From: UMGS1519 sp050951005
GTDB taxonomy: Bacteria; Actinomycetota; Coriobacteriia; Coriobacteriales; Eggerthellaceae
Assembly: GCA_050951005.1 (NCBI GenBank)
Contig: JBMNIP010000001.1
Coordinates: forward strand, 310,001 to 374,000
Direction of reading: 5' to 3'
DNA length: 64,000 nucleotides
The notes beneath the pieces were generated by a model. The model was not told where the DNA came from and did no database searches. It saw only the letters and a program-made list of their open reading frames with translations. Position 1 is the first letter of the stretch. The number at the start of each line of letters is the position of its first letter. The position numbers were made by a program, and so were the translations under genes. Of the stretch, positions 53,080 to 62,222 are shown piece by piece.

Positions 53080-55626
53080 ATGGTTCCGGGGGAGGAAGCA
53101 TACGAAGTACCTGATGAACGGTCGGAGTCTGCCGATGAGGGAAGGGTAGTTCCCGATACCGTTTCCGGCGGAGAGGCAGAAACCTCCTCGGCGTTTCCCG
53201 CCGAAGGGGCGGAGGCTGCCCAGCGGGCAGGGGGCGAGTACCTGAACGGGGTGACCCTTCGTTTCGCAGTGGGCGTCATCCTGCTGATGGCCGCGGGCGG
53301 TTTGGGTGCCGTGTTCTTCGCCCAGGCACCGAACGAAACGGTGCCGATGGTCGCCGCTTTTGTCTTCGGCGTGTTGATCTGCGCCGGCATCATATGCGTT
53401 ACGTGGGGCTTCTCTCAGGTACGGGCACAGAAACGTGCGCTCTTGAGGTCTGCGTACCTTGAAGGCTATTCCCGGGGATATCGGGCGAAGCAGGGCTCTC
53501 GCAGCGCCGGGTCCCCCGATTCGTGTCCGGGCACCGATGGCAAGGCGCACTCGCTGAATGACCGGATTGCCGCTGCACAGGCAAAGCCGCACGGACCTGC
53601 GCCGGAAGCGGCCGATCCAGTCGAATCGCTGCTGGCGCACACCGACGATGTGTTCGCCACCCTCACGAGTTTGGTGTCCAATCCCGATCCCGATCGGCAG
53701 TACCAGGGTATCCGCCAGCTGCTGCTGGGCATCGGCCTTCCCGAATGGGAGAGCGCCGAGAAGGCGACTTGCCGTTTGCTGGGGCGCAACGGCTGCTATT
53801 GGATCGCCGCCCAGACCGAGGCGCTGCCGGTTGACGATTACGATCGGATCATGGCAACCGAAGGGGCGCTCAACCTGGCAAAGGGGGTTCGCCTTGCGCA
53901 TCCGCAACTGGCACCCGACGACTATCCGGCCAAGGCCAGGGAACTGCTCTGCCAGCCCATCCGCGTGCGGTCCGGCGTGTCCGACGTTATTAGCTTTCTA
54001 GAAGCGGGCTATGCCGATCCGGCCCAAGCACTGAAAGAGAGCGAATGGGCGCAGCGCCTGGCAGTGGCCGATGCTGCCGAAGATACCGCCTTGCCGTTTC
54101 GGCTGGTGTTCGATATGCGGGCGAATGCGGCCGCGGGCCTTATGCTTATCCGCCTGGAGATCCCCCGTCCCGCCTGCTTTGCAAGCGTGGCTGCCGACGA
54201 TGCCGATCGCAGACGTCTGGCGGTGGTCTATGCCCAGCACCTTGCCATCTTCATGGCCGAAGCGGCTTTCAGGGTACCGGCAACCCGGCAGGCAGTGGTG
54301 TCGTGCCATGAGCATGACAGCCTGCGCACCGTGCTCTCGCTGCAGGCCAACGCCGCCGATGCCCTCCGGCTCGGCCGACGTGCACAGCAGGAGGCCGGCT
54401 GGTTCGATGATCCGACGTTTCGGGCAAGCTTTTCCGATGATGGGTGGTTCGGTGCGGTTGAGCCGCATTTACGCGAAACGGATGATGTTCTGGAGCCGGA
54501 ACGCTATGAGCTGCCCACAGAGCTGGATACCCGGCCGTGCAATCCGGGGCTTTCCCGTATCGCCTGCGCGCGTACCGCTGCCGATTTAGGCATCAATGAG
54601 AATGCCGAACGCCAATGGACGTGGCATCGGTTCGCCGACGATCTGCCTATTTCGACCCGGGAAGCGGTTTCCCGCCTGCTTGCGCTGAAGGATCAGGCCG
54701 CGGAACCGCCGACAAAGGATGCCTGCGACCGGGTGATTCGCGCGCTTGCCGAAGGCGAGGGAGCGCTTCCGGCCATCGACGAGCTGCGGACGCAATTCTT
54801 CGACGGCACCGAGCTCGACGAGGCGGTGGCGCAGGCGCGGCTTGCGTTGACGAGCAATGACGCTCCGAAGGTGGCGGATGCGGTTACCCGACTTGAGGCG
54901 GCCCTTTCCACCAGTATGCAGATTTCCTACCTGGATGATACCGACACGGTATTTCGCTATTTCAACAGCGTGGCCGAACGCATCGCCTACAACCGACGTT
55001 ATGCGGATGATACGCGTGATGTCCGATTGGTGCCGGATGCCTATTTCAATGCACTCGAGTTGTCGGCCCGTCTGTTGACGATGCTCGAGCGCAACGACGA
55101 GGCGCTGCGCTATGCCGAAGAGGCGACGCGCATCGCTCCGGGTTCTGTGAACGCGGCGCTGGTCAAGGCCCGGGTGTTGGAGAACAAATCGGATGTCTTC
55201 GGAGCTGCCGACTGCGTGAAGGCGGTCATGGGGCGGGCGACGTCCAAACACGACTTATCCATCTGCCTGTACCGCATGGCCTATTTCGCCTGGAAGCTCG
55301 GCCGTTCCAAGCTCTCGGTAGCATGCTATAAGGCCGCCATCGCTTTGCGTACTTCGCTGTCGGCTCAGGCGGCTTTGGAGTTGGCGCAGCTTATCGCCAC
55401 CGAGGAAGGGGTTTCCGACATCTCCGGAGCCGAGGCAAAGGCCCTGCTCAACGAGGCGGATATTCCCTATGAACTGGACAGGCCGTTTTCGCAATGCCTG
55501 CAGGCCTGCGCCATCCTCTGCACCGACCAGCATTTCTATCCGGTGGCTGCGTCCCTTACCGGTTCTCTGGTCGAACTGCTCCGCGATGACGCATTGGTCG
55601 ACGTCTACCATTCGCTGGTTCCCTAG
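53080..55626 (+). CDS. Large membrane protein with TPR-like C-terminus, function unknown
   Basis: An 848-residue protein that I do not recognise. Residues 1-58 are acidic and disordered. Two membrane helices lie at ~60-82 and ~88-112, leaving both ends in the cytoplasm. A basic stretch and a low-complexity linker follow, then a large mixed alpha/beta region (~170-480) and an all-helical part. Residues ~650-800 read as tetratricopeptide-like repeats (ALELSARLLTMLERNDEALRYAEEATRIAPGS). No catalytic motif is clear. It starts 11 bases after the M18 stop with only a weak ribosome-binding site, so its translation may depend on the upstream gene. TPRs imply protein partners. Confidence 0.75.
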   Translation: MVPGEEAYEVPDERSESADEGRVVPDTVSGGEAETSSAFPAEGAEAAQRAGGEYLNGVTLRFAVGVILLMAAGGLGAVFFAQAPNETVPMVAAFVFGVLICAGIICVTWGFSQVRAQKRALLRSAYLEGYSRGYRAKQGSRSAGSPDSCPGTDGKAHSLNDRIAAAQAKPHGPAPEAADPVESLLAHTDDVFATLTSLVSNPDPDRQYQGIRQLLLGIGLPEWESAEKATCRLLGRNGCYWIAAQTEALPVDDYDRIMATEGALNLAKGVRLAHPQLAPDDYPAKARELLCQPIRVRSGVSDVISFLEAGYADPAQALKESEWAQRLAVADAAEDTALPFRLVFDMRANAAAGLMLIRLEIPRPACFASVAADDADRRRLAVVYAQHLAIFMAEAAFRVPATRQAVVSCHEHDSLRTVLSLQANAADALRLGRRAQQEAGWFDDPTFRASFSDDGWFGAVEPHLRETDDVLEPERYELPTELDTRPCNPGLSRIACARTAADLGINENAERQWTWHRFADDLPISTREAVSRLLALKDQAAEPPTKDACDRVIRALAEGEGALPAIDELRTQFFDGTELDEAVAQARLALTSNDAPKVADAVTRLEAALSTSMQISYLDDTDTVFRYFNSVAERIAYNRRYADDTRDVRLVPDAYFNALELSARLLTMLERNDEALRYAEEATRIAPGSVNAALVKARVLENKSDVFGAADCVKAVMGRATSKHDLSICLYRMAYFAWKLGRSKLSVACYKAAIALRTSLSAQAALELAQLIATEEGVSDISGAEAKALLNEADIPYELDRPFSQCLQACAILCTDQHFYPVAASLTGSLVELLRDDALVDVYHSLVP

Positions 55627-55729
55627 GTGCTCCCCTTTCCCCTCCGGCCTGCTCCGATGCGTTTCAGGACGAAGTTGTGGCAAGGTTTTGCATGCCATAC
55701 TCATGCCTTCTCAGAGGTGGGGACGGGAC

Positions 55730-55735
55730 TATAAT
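55730..55735 (+). promoter_or_regulatory. Probable -10 element of the IMP dehydrogenase gene
   Basis: An exact TATAAT 45 bases before the guaB ATG. The matching -35 (CTTCTC) is poor. No G-box or purine riboswitch is apparent in the 150-base gap. Confidence 0.45.
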
Positions 55736-55779
55736 GAGTGGCAATCTACCGAGTACCGGCTATCAGAAAGGGATCGATC

Positions 55780-57297
55780 ATGGCGTATTATTTCGACGAG
55801 CCTTCGCGCACCTTCAACGAATACCTGCTTGTCCCTGGTTTTTCGGGTGCGGAGAACATTCCCGAGAATGTGAGCCTGAAGACGCCGCTCGTGAAGTTCG
55901 AGAAGGGCGAAGAGCCCGCCATCAGCCTGAACATCCCTATGGTTTCGGCAATCATGCAATCCGTGTCCGATGACAAGATGGCCATCGCACTCGCCACCGA
56001 AGGCGGTATGAGCTTCATCTACGGCAGCCAGTCCGTCGAAGACGAGGCGGCGATGGTCGCCCGCGTGAAGGACTACAAGGCAGGGTTCGTTACTAGCGAT
56101 TCCAACCTGTCGCCCGAGATGACGTTGCAGGATGTGCTGGATTTGAAGAGCCAGACCGGCCATTCCACCATGCCGGTTACCGCCGACGGCACCGCCCATG
56201 GCAAACTGATGGGCGTTGTCACCGAGCGCGATTACCGCCTGTCCCGTATGGAGCGCACCGAGAAGGTTGCCGACTTCATGACTCCCTTCGAGAAGCTGAT
56301 CACCGCCCCTGCCGATACCACCTTGAAGGCGGCCAACGACATCATCTGGGATCACAAGCTGAACTCCCTGCCGCTGGTTGATGGGAACAACCGCTTGGTC
56401 AGCATGGTCTTCCGCAAGGACTACGATTCCGCAAAGGCGAACCCGCTGGAAATGCTCGACCAGCACAAGCGTTACATGGTAGGCGCCGGCATCAATACGC
56501 GCGACTATGCCGAACGCGTTCCTGCGCTGGTCGATGCGGGGGTAGACGTCGTCTGCATCGACAGTTCCGAGGGCTACTCCGAATGGCAGCGCCGGACCAT
56601 CGCCTGGATTCGCGAGCGCTATGGCAACGACCTGAAAGTGGGCGCCGGCAACGTGGTCGATGCCGAGGGCTTCCGCTTCTTGGCCGAAGCAGGCGCCGAC
56701 TTCGTCAAGATCGGAATCGGCGGCGGCTCCATCTGCATTACCCGCGAGACCAAGGGCATCGGTCGCGGCCAGGCGACTGCAGTCATCGATGTGGCGCGGG
56801 CGCGTGACGAATACTTCAAGGAAACGGGGGTCTATGTGCCCATCTGCTCCGATGGCGGCATCGTCTACGACCACCACATCACGCTGGCTCTGGCCATGGG
56901 TGCCGACTTCGTGATGCTGGGCCGTTACTTCGCCCGCTTCGACGAGAGCCCCACGAACCTGGTCAACGTCAATGGCAACTACATGAAGGAGTACTGGGGC
57001 GAAGGCTCCGCCCGTGCCCGTAACTGGCAGCGCTACGATCTGGGCGGCAAGAAGGGCATGAAGTTCGAAGAGGGCGTCGACTCCTATGTTCCGTATGCCG
57101 GTAGCCTGAAAACGAATGTCGCCACGACGCTTTCCAAGGTACGGTCGGCCATGTGCAACTGCGGCGCGCTGACGATTCCCGAGCTGCAGCAAAAGGCGAA
57201 GCTGACGGTGGTTTCCTCCACGAGCATCGTGGAAGGCGGAGCGCACGATGTGCTGCAGAAAGACAAGACCCCCTACGTCAGCAACGTGCACAACTAA
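55780..57297 (+). CDS. guaB: Inosine-5'-monophosphate dehydrogenase, Tritrichomonas foetus-like type
   Basis: A 505-residue enzyme that oxidises IMP to XMP, the committed step to GTP. The catalytic barrel is split by a CBS pair (~100-230, GHSTMPVTADG and LNSLPLVDGNN). C319 in GGGSICITRETKGIGRGQ is the nucleophile, and R418-Y419 in NWQRYDLGG is the flap base pair. The loop differs from the common bacterial GPGSICTTR type. It follows the form I recall for the T. foetus enzyme, including the same residue numbers. The C-terminus has CNCGALTIPELQQKAKLTVVSS, also shared with that enzyme. AAAGGGATCGATC precedes the ATG at 55780. The gene is single and ends in a strong terminator. Confidence 0.93.
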   Translation: MAYYFDEPSRTFNEYLLVPGFSGAENIPENVSLKTPLVKFEKGEEPAISLNIPMVSAIMQSVSDDKMAIALATEGGMSFIYGSQSVEDEAAMVARVKDYKAGFVTSDSNLSPEMTLQDVLDLKSQTGHSTMPVTADGTAHGKLMGVVTERDYRLSRMERTEKVADFMTPFEKLITAPADTTLKAANDIIWDHKLNSLPLVDGNNRLVSMVFRKDYDSAKANPLEMLDQHKRYMVGAGINTRDYAERVPALVDAGVDVVCIDSSEGYSEWQRRTIAWIRERYGNDLKVGAGNVVDAEGFRFLAEAGADFVKIGIGGGSICITRETKGIGRGQATAVIDVARARDEYFKETGVYVPICSDGGIVYDHHITLALAMGADFVMLGRYFARFDESPTNLVNVNGNYMKEYWGEGSARARNWQRYDLGGKKGMKFEEGVDSYVPYAGSLKTNVATTLSKVRSAMCNCGALTIPELQQKAKLTVVSSTSIVEGGAHDVLQKDKTPYVSNVHN

Positions 57298-57336
57298 GGC
57301 TCGACACCTTATTCCCTCAACAGGGCACGCGAGAAT

Positions 57337-57366
57337 GGGATCCCGCTTCGGCGGGGTCCCTTTTTT
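57337..57366 (+). terminator. Rho-independent terminator after guaB
   Basis: A ten-base stem with one G-T pair (gggatcccgc/gcggggtccc), a stable TTCG tetraloop and TTTTTT. Confidence 0.94.
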
Positions 57367-57432
57367 CAATGCATATCTCAGCGGTGTGTAAGGCGCGCTG
57401 CCGCCGGCCTTCGCTGCAATGCGGGCCGTGTC

Positions 57433-58359
57433 CTAGGAGTTTGCCTCGACCGTGGGATTTTCCGCGATTACGGCCTTCAGCATGGCAATGTAGCGCTGCA
57501 GCAGTGTATCGGGGCGGCGGTCCTTATGCATCAGATACCCGATATGCATGGTCTCACGTGTGTCGAGCGGGATGCTGACGATCCCGGAGTGCATCTCGGC
57601 AGACAGCACGCCGGTCGACAGCGTATATCCGTTGAAGCTCGTAAGCAGGTTGGTGAGCGTGCCGCGGTCCGAATAGCGGATATTGCCCTTGTGCGCCAGC
57701 TGGCTGAAGGGCTCTTCGGAGTAATAGAACGAGTTCTCCGAGCCCTGCTCGAATGAATAGCGCGGGTAATCTTCGAGGTCCTCGAGCTTGATCAGCTTGC
57801 GTCTTGCCAGTGGATGGTGTTCGCCGACGAACACGTGCACCCGTGCATCGAAGAGCGGTGTGAAGACCAGCCCGGCGTCGGCGAAGGCCTTTTCCAGCAC
57901 ATGCCGGTTGAAGCTGTCAAGATACAGGATGCCCAGTTGGCTGCGGAAGGTGCGCACGTCGTCGATGATTTGTCCCGTGGCGCATTCGCGCAGGATATAG
58001 TCGAAATCCTGGCTGTCATCGAGGTCCTCCGACATCCGGACGAATGCTTCCACGCAGAAAGCGTAATGCTGGGACGAGATGGCCAGGCGGTTGCGGGCAA
58101 GTCCCTTGCGGGAGTAATGCTCTTCGAGCATGTCGGCCTGCTCGATGACCTGGCGGGCATAGCCCAATAAGTCGGCACCTTCGTTGGTCAGGGTCACGCC
58201 GCGATTGCTGCGGCGGAAGATGGTGATGCCGAATTCCCGTTCCAGATCCTTGACGGCGTTCGACAGATTGGACTGCGAGGCATAGAGGTTCGTTGCCGCG
58301 GCATTGATCGATCCGTATTCCGCGATGGCGATAAGGTAGCGCAGTTGCTGCAGGGTCAT
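57433..58359 (-). CDS. LysR-family transcriptional regulator
   Basis: A 308-residue LysR regulator. The N-terminal winged helix reads LRYLIAIAEYGSINAAATNLYASQSNLSNAVKDLE, followed by GITIFRRSNRGVTLTNEG and the linker helix. The remaining 220 residues form the two-lobed co-inducer domain. The ligand is not predictable. It is divergent from leuS across about 230 bases; LysR proteins often control the divergent neighbour or themselves, but leuS is an unusual target. AAAGGGAAG precedes the ATG. It is convergent with guaB, with the guaB terminator between. Confidence 0.92.
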   Translation of the reverse strand: MTLQQLRYLIAIAEYGSINAAATNLYASQSNLSNAVKDLEREFGITIFRRSNRGVTLTNEGADLLGYARQVIEQADMLEEHYSRKGLARNRLAISSQHYAFCVEAFVRMSEDLDDSQDFDYILRECATGQIIDDVRTFRSQLGILYLDSFNRHVLEKAFADAGLVFTPLFDARVHVFVGEHHPLARRKLIKLEDLEDYPRYSFEQGSENSFYYSEEPFSQLAHKGNIRYSDRGTLTNLLTSFNGYTLSTGVLSAEMHSGIVSIPLDTRETMHIGYLMHKDRRPDTLLQRYIAMLKAVIAENPTVEANS

Positions 58360-58495
58360 ACGATCTTCCCTTTCACGGACGGAGGGCTTGCAAGGCCCAT
58401 CCGTTTGTCGGCACCTTCTTCCCGAGGCACGGAGCCTGTGGCGTTCGGCGTTTTCTCATTCGGTGAAGCGTGTCATGTGTTCCTTCGATTACCAC

Positions 58496-58519
58496 TATAA
58501 TGTTCAAGATTGTATACAA
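58496..58519 (+). promoter_or_regulatory. leuS -10 element with adjacent palindrome
   Basis: TATAAT (58496-58501) is an exact -10, about 90 bases before the leuS ATG. TTGTATACAA (58510-58519) is a 10-base perfect palindrome that would lie over the transcription start. It is a possible repressor site, perhaps for the divergent LysR protein. I found no T-box motif in this leader. Confidence 0.45.
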
Positions 58520-58592
58520 CAGGTTTGGAATGGCAGGGGGCATCGTTTTTCCTCGATGTCCGCTGCATTGCGGAAGGGACGAAAGGCAGCCC

Positions 58593-61166
58593 ATGAAAGC
58601 GTATAACCCGCATGAGATCGAACCGCGCTGGCAGAAGGCGTGGGAGGAATCGGGCCAGAACAAGGTATCCGAAGATCCCTCGAAGCCGAAACGCTATGTG
58701 TTGGAGATGTTCCCGTATCCATCCGGCGATATCCACATGGGCCATGTCCGCAATTACACCATCGGCGATGTGACCGCACGCTATTACCGTATGCGCGGTT
58801 ACGACGTGTTGCATCCCATGGGATGGGATGCATTCGGCCTTCCTGCCGAAAATGCCGCCATCAAGCACAAGAGCCATCCGGCGAAGTGGACGTATGCCAA
58901 CATCGCCACGCAGAAGGCCAGCTTCAAGCGCATGGGCTTCTCCTACGACTGGGACCGTACGGTCGTGGCCTGCGACCCCGAATACTACCGCTGGGGCCAG
59001 TGGATTTTCCTGCAGTTCTGGAAGAAAGGCCTGGTCGAGCGCCGCAACAATCCGGTGAATTGGTGCCCGGGCTGCCAAACCGTGCTCGCGAACGAGCAAG
59101 TCATCGAGGGACGCTGCTGGCGCTGCGATTCCGCGGTGGAGAAGCGCGATCTGACGCAATGGTACTTCAAGATCACCGACTATGCCGAGGAGCTGCTCGA
59201 CGACCTGGACAAGCTGGATGGCTGGCCCGAGCGCGTCAAGCAGCAGCAGGCCAACTGGATCGGCCGTTCGGAGGGTGCCGAGGTCGACTTCCTGCTGTGC
59301 GACAAGGACGGCAATGCGCCCGAGCATCCCACCGAAGATGATTACATCACGGTATTCACCACGCGCGCCGATACGCTTTTCGGCTGCAGCTTCTTCGTCC
59401 TGGCTCCGGAATACCGCGGGCTGAAGAATCTGGTCGAGGGCACCGAATACGAGCAGCCGGTCATGGATTTGGTGGCAGCAGCGCAGAAGGTCACCGCGGT
59501 CGAGCGCGCACAGGGCGACCGGGAAAAGCACGGCGTCTTCACCGGACGGTATGTCGTCAATCCCGTGAACGGTGAGAAAGTTCCCGTTTGGGTCTCCGAT
59601 TACGTGGTGGCCGATTACGGTACCGGTGCCGTCATGGCGGTGCCGTGCGGCGATCAGCGTGACTTCGAATTCGCCCGGAAATACCATCTGCCCATCATCC
59701 CGATCATCCTGAAAGATGACGACCCGCTCTATCCTCGGCTGAAGGATGAGAAGGGGCGTGCGGTGACCGAGGTCGACTGGGAGGAAGCCTATGCGGCGGA
59801 AGGAACATTGGTGCAGTCCGGTCCCTACACGGGCATGAAGGGCGGCAAGCATTCCGAAGGCGAGGCAGCGGTTGTTGCCGACCTGGAAAAGCGCGGCCTG
59901 GGTCGGCGCAAGGTGGAATTCCGCCTGCGTGATTGGCTGATAAGCCGGCAGCGCTATTGGGGCAACCCGATCCCGGCCATCCATTGCCCGAAGTGCGGTG
60001 TGGTGCCGGTTCCCGAAGAGGACCTGCCTGTGCTGCTTCCGGAAGACATCGACCTGTCGGCAGGCGAGACGCTGGCCACACACGAAGAATTCTGCAAGTG
60101 CACCTGCCCGCAGTGCGGCGGTCCGGCCCGCCGCGAGACGGATACCATGGACACGTTCACCTGCTCGAGCTGGTACTACCTGCGCTACACCGACCCGCAC
60201 AACACCCAGGCTCCGTTCGATTCGGCCAAGGTGAACCGCTGGCTGCCGGTGGACCAGTATATCGGCGGCATCGAACATGCCATCCTTCATCTGCTGTACT
60301 CGCGCTTCTACACCAAGGTCCTGCGCGACTTGGGCATGCTGGATTTCGACGAGCCCTTCACCAACCTGCTGTGCCAGGGAATGGTGCTCGATTCGAATGG
60401 CGATGTCATGTCCAAGAGCAAGGGCAACGTGATCTCGCCCGAGGACATGATCGCCGAATACGGCGCGGATGCCGTGCGTGCCTACATCCTGTTCATGGCG
60501 CCGCCCGACAAGGAGCTGCTATGGAACGAGGATGGCTTGGCGGGTCTGTATAAGTTCCTGAACCGCGCCTGGCGTCTGGTGAACGACCTGGCGGGCAATG
60601 CCGATGAGGACACCCTGTTCCAGAAGGAGGCTTCCGACGCCCAACTCAAAGACCTGACTGCCACGCTGAACCGCGAACGTCATCGCGTTGCCCAGAAGGT
60701 CACCGAGGATTTCGAGCGCAACAGTTTCAACACCGCTATCAGCGCGATCATGGAGCTCGTGAATGCGGCCACCGATTACCTGCGTGCCGCATCGCCCGAA
60801 CGGCGCGGCAAGGCCGCCGAGCTTGCGGCGCTGGATGCCGACATCGCAGAGACGGTTGTGAAGCTGCTATCGCCGATTGTCCCGCATTGGGCCGATGAGC
60901 TGTGGACGACGGTGCTTGGGCGCGAAGGCTCGGTGCACCTGCAGCCGTGGCCTGAATTCGATCCGGAGCAGGCGAAGGAAGACGAAGTCGAACTGGCCGT
61001 CCAGGTTAACGGCAAGGTTCGTGCCCATATCACGACGGCGGCTGATGCAGATGACGAGGCCGTCCGGCAGCTGGCGCTTGCTGCTGCCGAAGCTTCCCTT
61101 GCCGGCAAGGACGTGAAGAAGGTCATCGTCGTTCCCGGGCGTCTGGTGAACATCGTGGCCAAATAG
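58593..61166 (+). CDS. leuS: Leucyl-tRNA synthetase
   Basis: An 857-residue class Ia synthetase that charges tRNA-Leu. The HIGH-type motif is HMGH at 48-51 in PYPSGDIHMGHVRNY. The CP1 editing domain lies at ~225-420 with VFTTRADTLFG, and MSKSKGN at 606-612 is the KMSKS loop. Zinc-type cysteines lie in CPGCQTV/CWRC and CPKCG/CPQCGG. WYYLRYTDPHN is the leucine-specific region, and the C-terminus carries the VQVNGKVRAHI domain. The ATG at 58593 follows GAAAGGCAGC; upstream in-frame ATGs would include the palindrome and promoter. A terminator follows 24 bases after the stop. Confidence 0.97.
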   Translation: MKAYNPHEIEPRWQKAWEESGQNKVSEDPSKPKRYVLEMFPYPSGDIHMGHVRNYTIGDVTARYYRMRGYDVLHPMGWDAFGLPAENAAIKHKSHPAKWTYANIATQKASFKRMGFSYDWDRTVVACDPEYYRWGQWIFLQFWKKGLVERRNNPVNWCPGCQTVLANEQVIEGRCWRCDSAVEKRDLTQWYFKITDYAEELLDDLDKLDGWPERVKQQQANWIGRSEGAEVDFLLCDKDGNAPEHPTEDDYITVFTTRADTLFGCSFFVLAPEYRGLKNLVEGTEYEQPVMDLVAAAQKVTAVERAQGDREKHGVFTGRYVVNPVNGEKVPVWVSDYVVADYGTGAVMAVPCGDQRDFEFARKYHLPIIPIILKDDDPLYPRLKDEKGRAVTEVDWEEAYAAEGTLVQSGPYTGMKGGKHSEGEAAVVADLEKRGLGRRKVEFRLRDWLISRQRYWGNPIPAIHCPKCGVVPVPEEDLPVLLPEDIDLSAGETLATHEEFCKCTCPQCGGPARRETDTMDTFTCSSWYYLRYTDPHNTQAPFDSAKVNRWLPVDQYIGGIEHAILHLLYSRFYTKVLRDLGMLDFDEPFTNLLCQGMVLDSNGDVMSKSKGNVISPEDMIAEYGADAVRAYILFMAPPDKELLWNEDGLAGLYKFLNRAWRLVNDLAGNADEDTLFQKEASDAQLKDLTATLNRERHRVAQKVTEDFERNSFNTAISAIMELVNAATDYLRAASPERRGKAAELAALDADIAETVVKLLSPIVPHWADELWTTVLGREGSVHLQPWPEFDPEQAKEDEVELAVQVNGKVRAHITTAADADDEAVRQLALAAAEASLAGKDVKKVIVVPGRLVNIVAK

Positions 61167-61190
61167 CGTCGGCTTCGAAAGGAGAACGGC

Positions 61191-61225
61191 AACGGGGATC
61201 CGCTGAAGGCGGGTCCCCGTTTTCA
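61191..61225 (+). terminator. Rho-independent terminator after leuS
   Basis: A 13-base stem (aacggggatccgc/gcgggtccccgtt, one G-T pair) with a five-base loop, followed by TTCATT. Confidence 0.92.
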
Positions 61226-61312
61226 TTCAGGAGGAGGGGCTCTCGCGCTGCCGAAGCACAGCAGGTTTCGGGTGCGGGCGCTTACGGCACACCATGCCAG
61301 CGCAAGGTGTTG

Positions 61313-62002
61313 CTACCAGGTGGTGACGTCGCCCGATTGATCGAGCGACACCGGTTCGCTGAGGTAGGTGGATTTCTCTTTCATCAAGACCTTGCGGAAA
61401 TCGCTGACGCGGGCGAAGAACTCCCGTTGATCGTAGTAATCCTGGTTGTCGTAGGTGTGCAGGCTTGCCGAGACTCCTACTGTTTGGATGCCCAGGGAGT
61501 TTGCGTCGTAGAGGGCGCGTGACAGATGGTATTCCTGGGTAACCACGACCATCGAGGAAACCTGGAATACGTTCAGTGCCCGGTACATGCTGTCGTAGGT
61601 GCAGATGCCCGCGTGGTCGCAGAATACATTTTCGCTCGGTACGCCCTTATCCACCACGTATTCCTTCATGGCCTCTACTTCGTCATAGCTGAGATCGCTC
61701 TTATCGTCGCCGCTCATGATGATCTTCGGGGCAACGCCGTCGTTGTACAGCTCGACGGCAACGTCCAGGCGGTCGGCGAGCATAGTCGTAGGGGTTCCGT
61801 CGGCGTTCACGGCAGCGCCGAGCACCAGGATGCAGTCGTAAGACTGGTTGCTGTTGGCGAGCTCTTCTTCGGTCTTGATGTTTCCCGATTGGCCGATAAT
61901 CTCCACCGCGTTCGGGACCAACAGCACTACGGCAACGATGATGATGAATACCAGCAGTATCCGGAGCAGGATCCTAAAGAATGTGGAGACGGCATTTCGC
62001 AT
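61313..62002 (-). CDS. YdcF/SanA-like (DUF218) membrane-anchored protein
   Basis: A 229-residue protein with one N-terminal membrane helix (residues ~8-31, RILLRILLVFIIIVAVVLLV) and an outside DUF218 domain. CILVLGAAVNADGTPTTMLADRLD is the family's first conserved block, IIMSGDD the second, and VVTQEYHLSRAL the third. SanA/ElyC relatives affect envelope permeability and peptidoglycan precursor use. The start ATG at 62002 has no clear Shine-Dalgarno; an in-frame ATG 15 codons upstream is possible. It is divergent from the L,D-transpeptidase-type gene across 220 bases, so both may serve the cell wall. Confidence 0.87.
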   Translation of the reverse strand: MRNAVSTFFRILLRILLVFIIIVAVVLLVPNAVEIIGQSGNIKTEEELANSNQSYDCILVLGAAVNADGTPTTMLADRLDVAVELYNDGVAPKIIMSGDDKSDLSYDEVEAMKEYVVDKGVPSENVFCDHAGICTYDSMYRALNVFQVSSMVVVTQEYHLSRALYDANSLGIQTVGVSASLHTYDNQDYYDQREFFARVSDFRKVLMKEKSTYLSEPVSLDQSGDVTTW

Positions 62003-62222
62003 GCGCTGATAATAGCAAAGGCGCCTCGTTTTCAATTCGCCGCGCATAGAATGCCCACGGAGCGCCCGGGTGCACGTGAAAGCCCCGTGGAAATAACGCG
62101 GAGGGGCTGAGGAAGCCTGGCCAAAACTACGCGACTGTCCACTTGGAGTGCTATCATGCCAACGAAAACGACACGGAAAAGCATGCGCAGTCCCTTGTCG
62201 GGCTGCAGAAGGACGGACGGCA

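Noticed and set aside
58380..58592. T-box riboswitch before leuS (also considered before hisS and leuC)
   Set aside because: I found no T-box sequence (a GGGTGG-type motif) or specifier-loop arrangement; an unusual translational T-box is not fully excluded without a covariance search.
58473..60290. 605-codon minus-strand frame across leuS
   Set aside because: Antisense to leuS with no motif.
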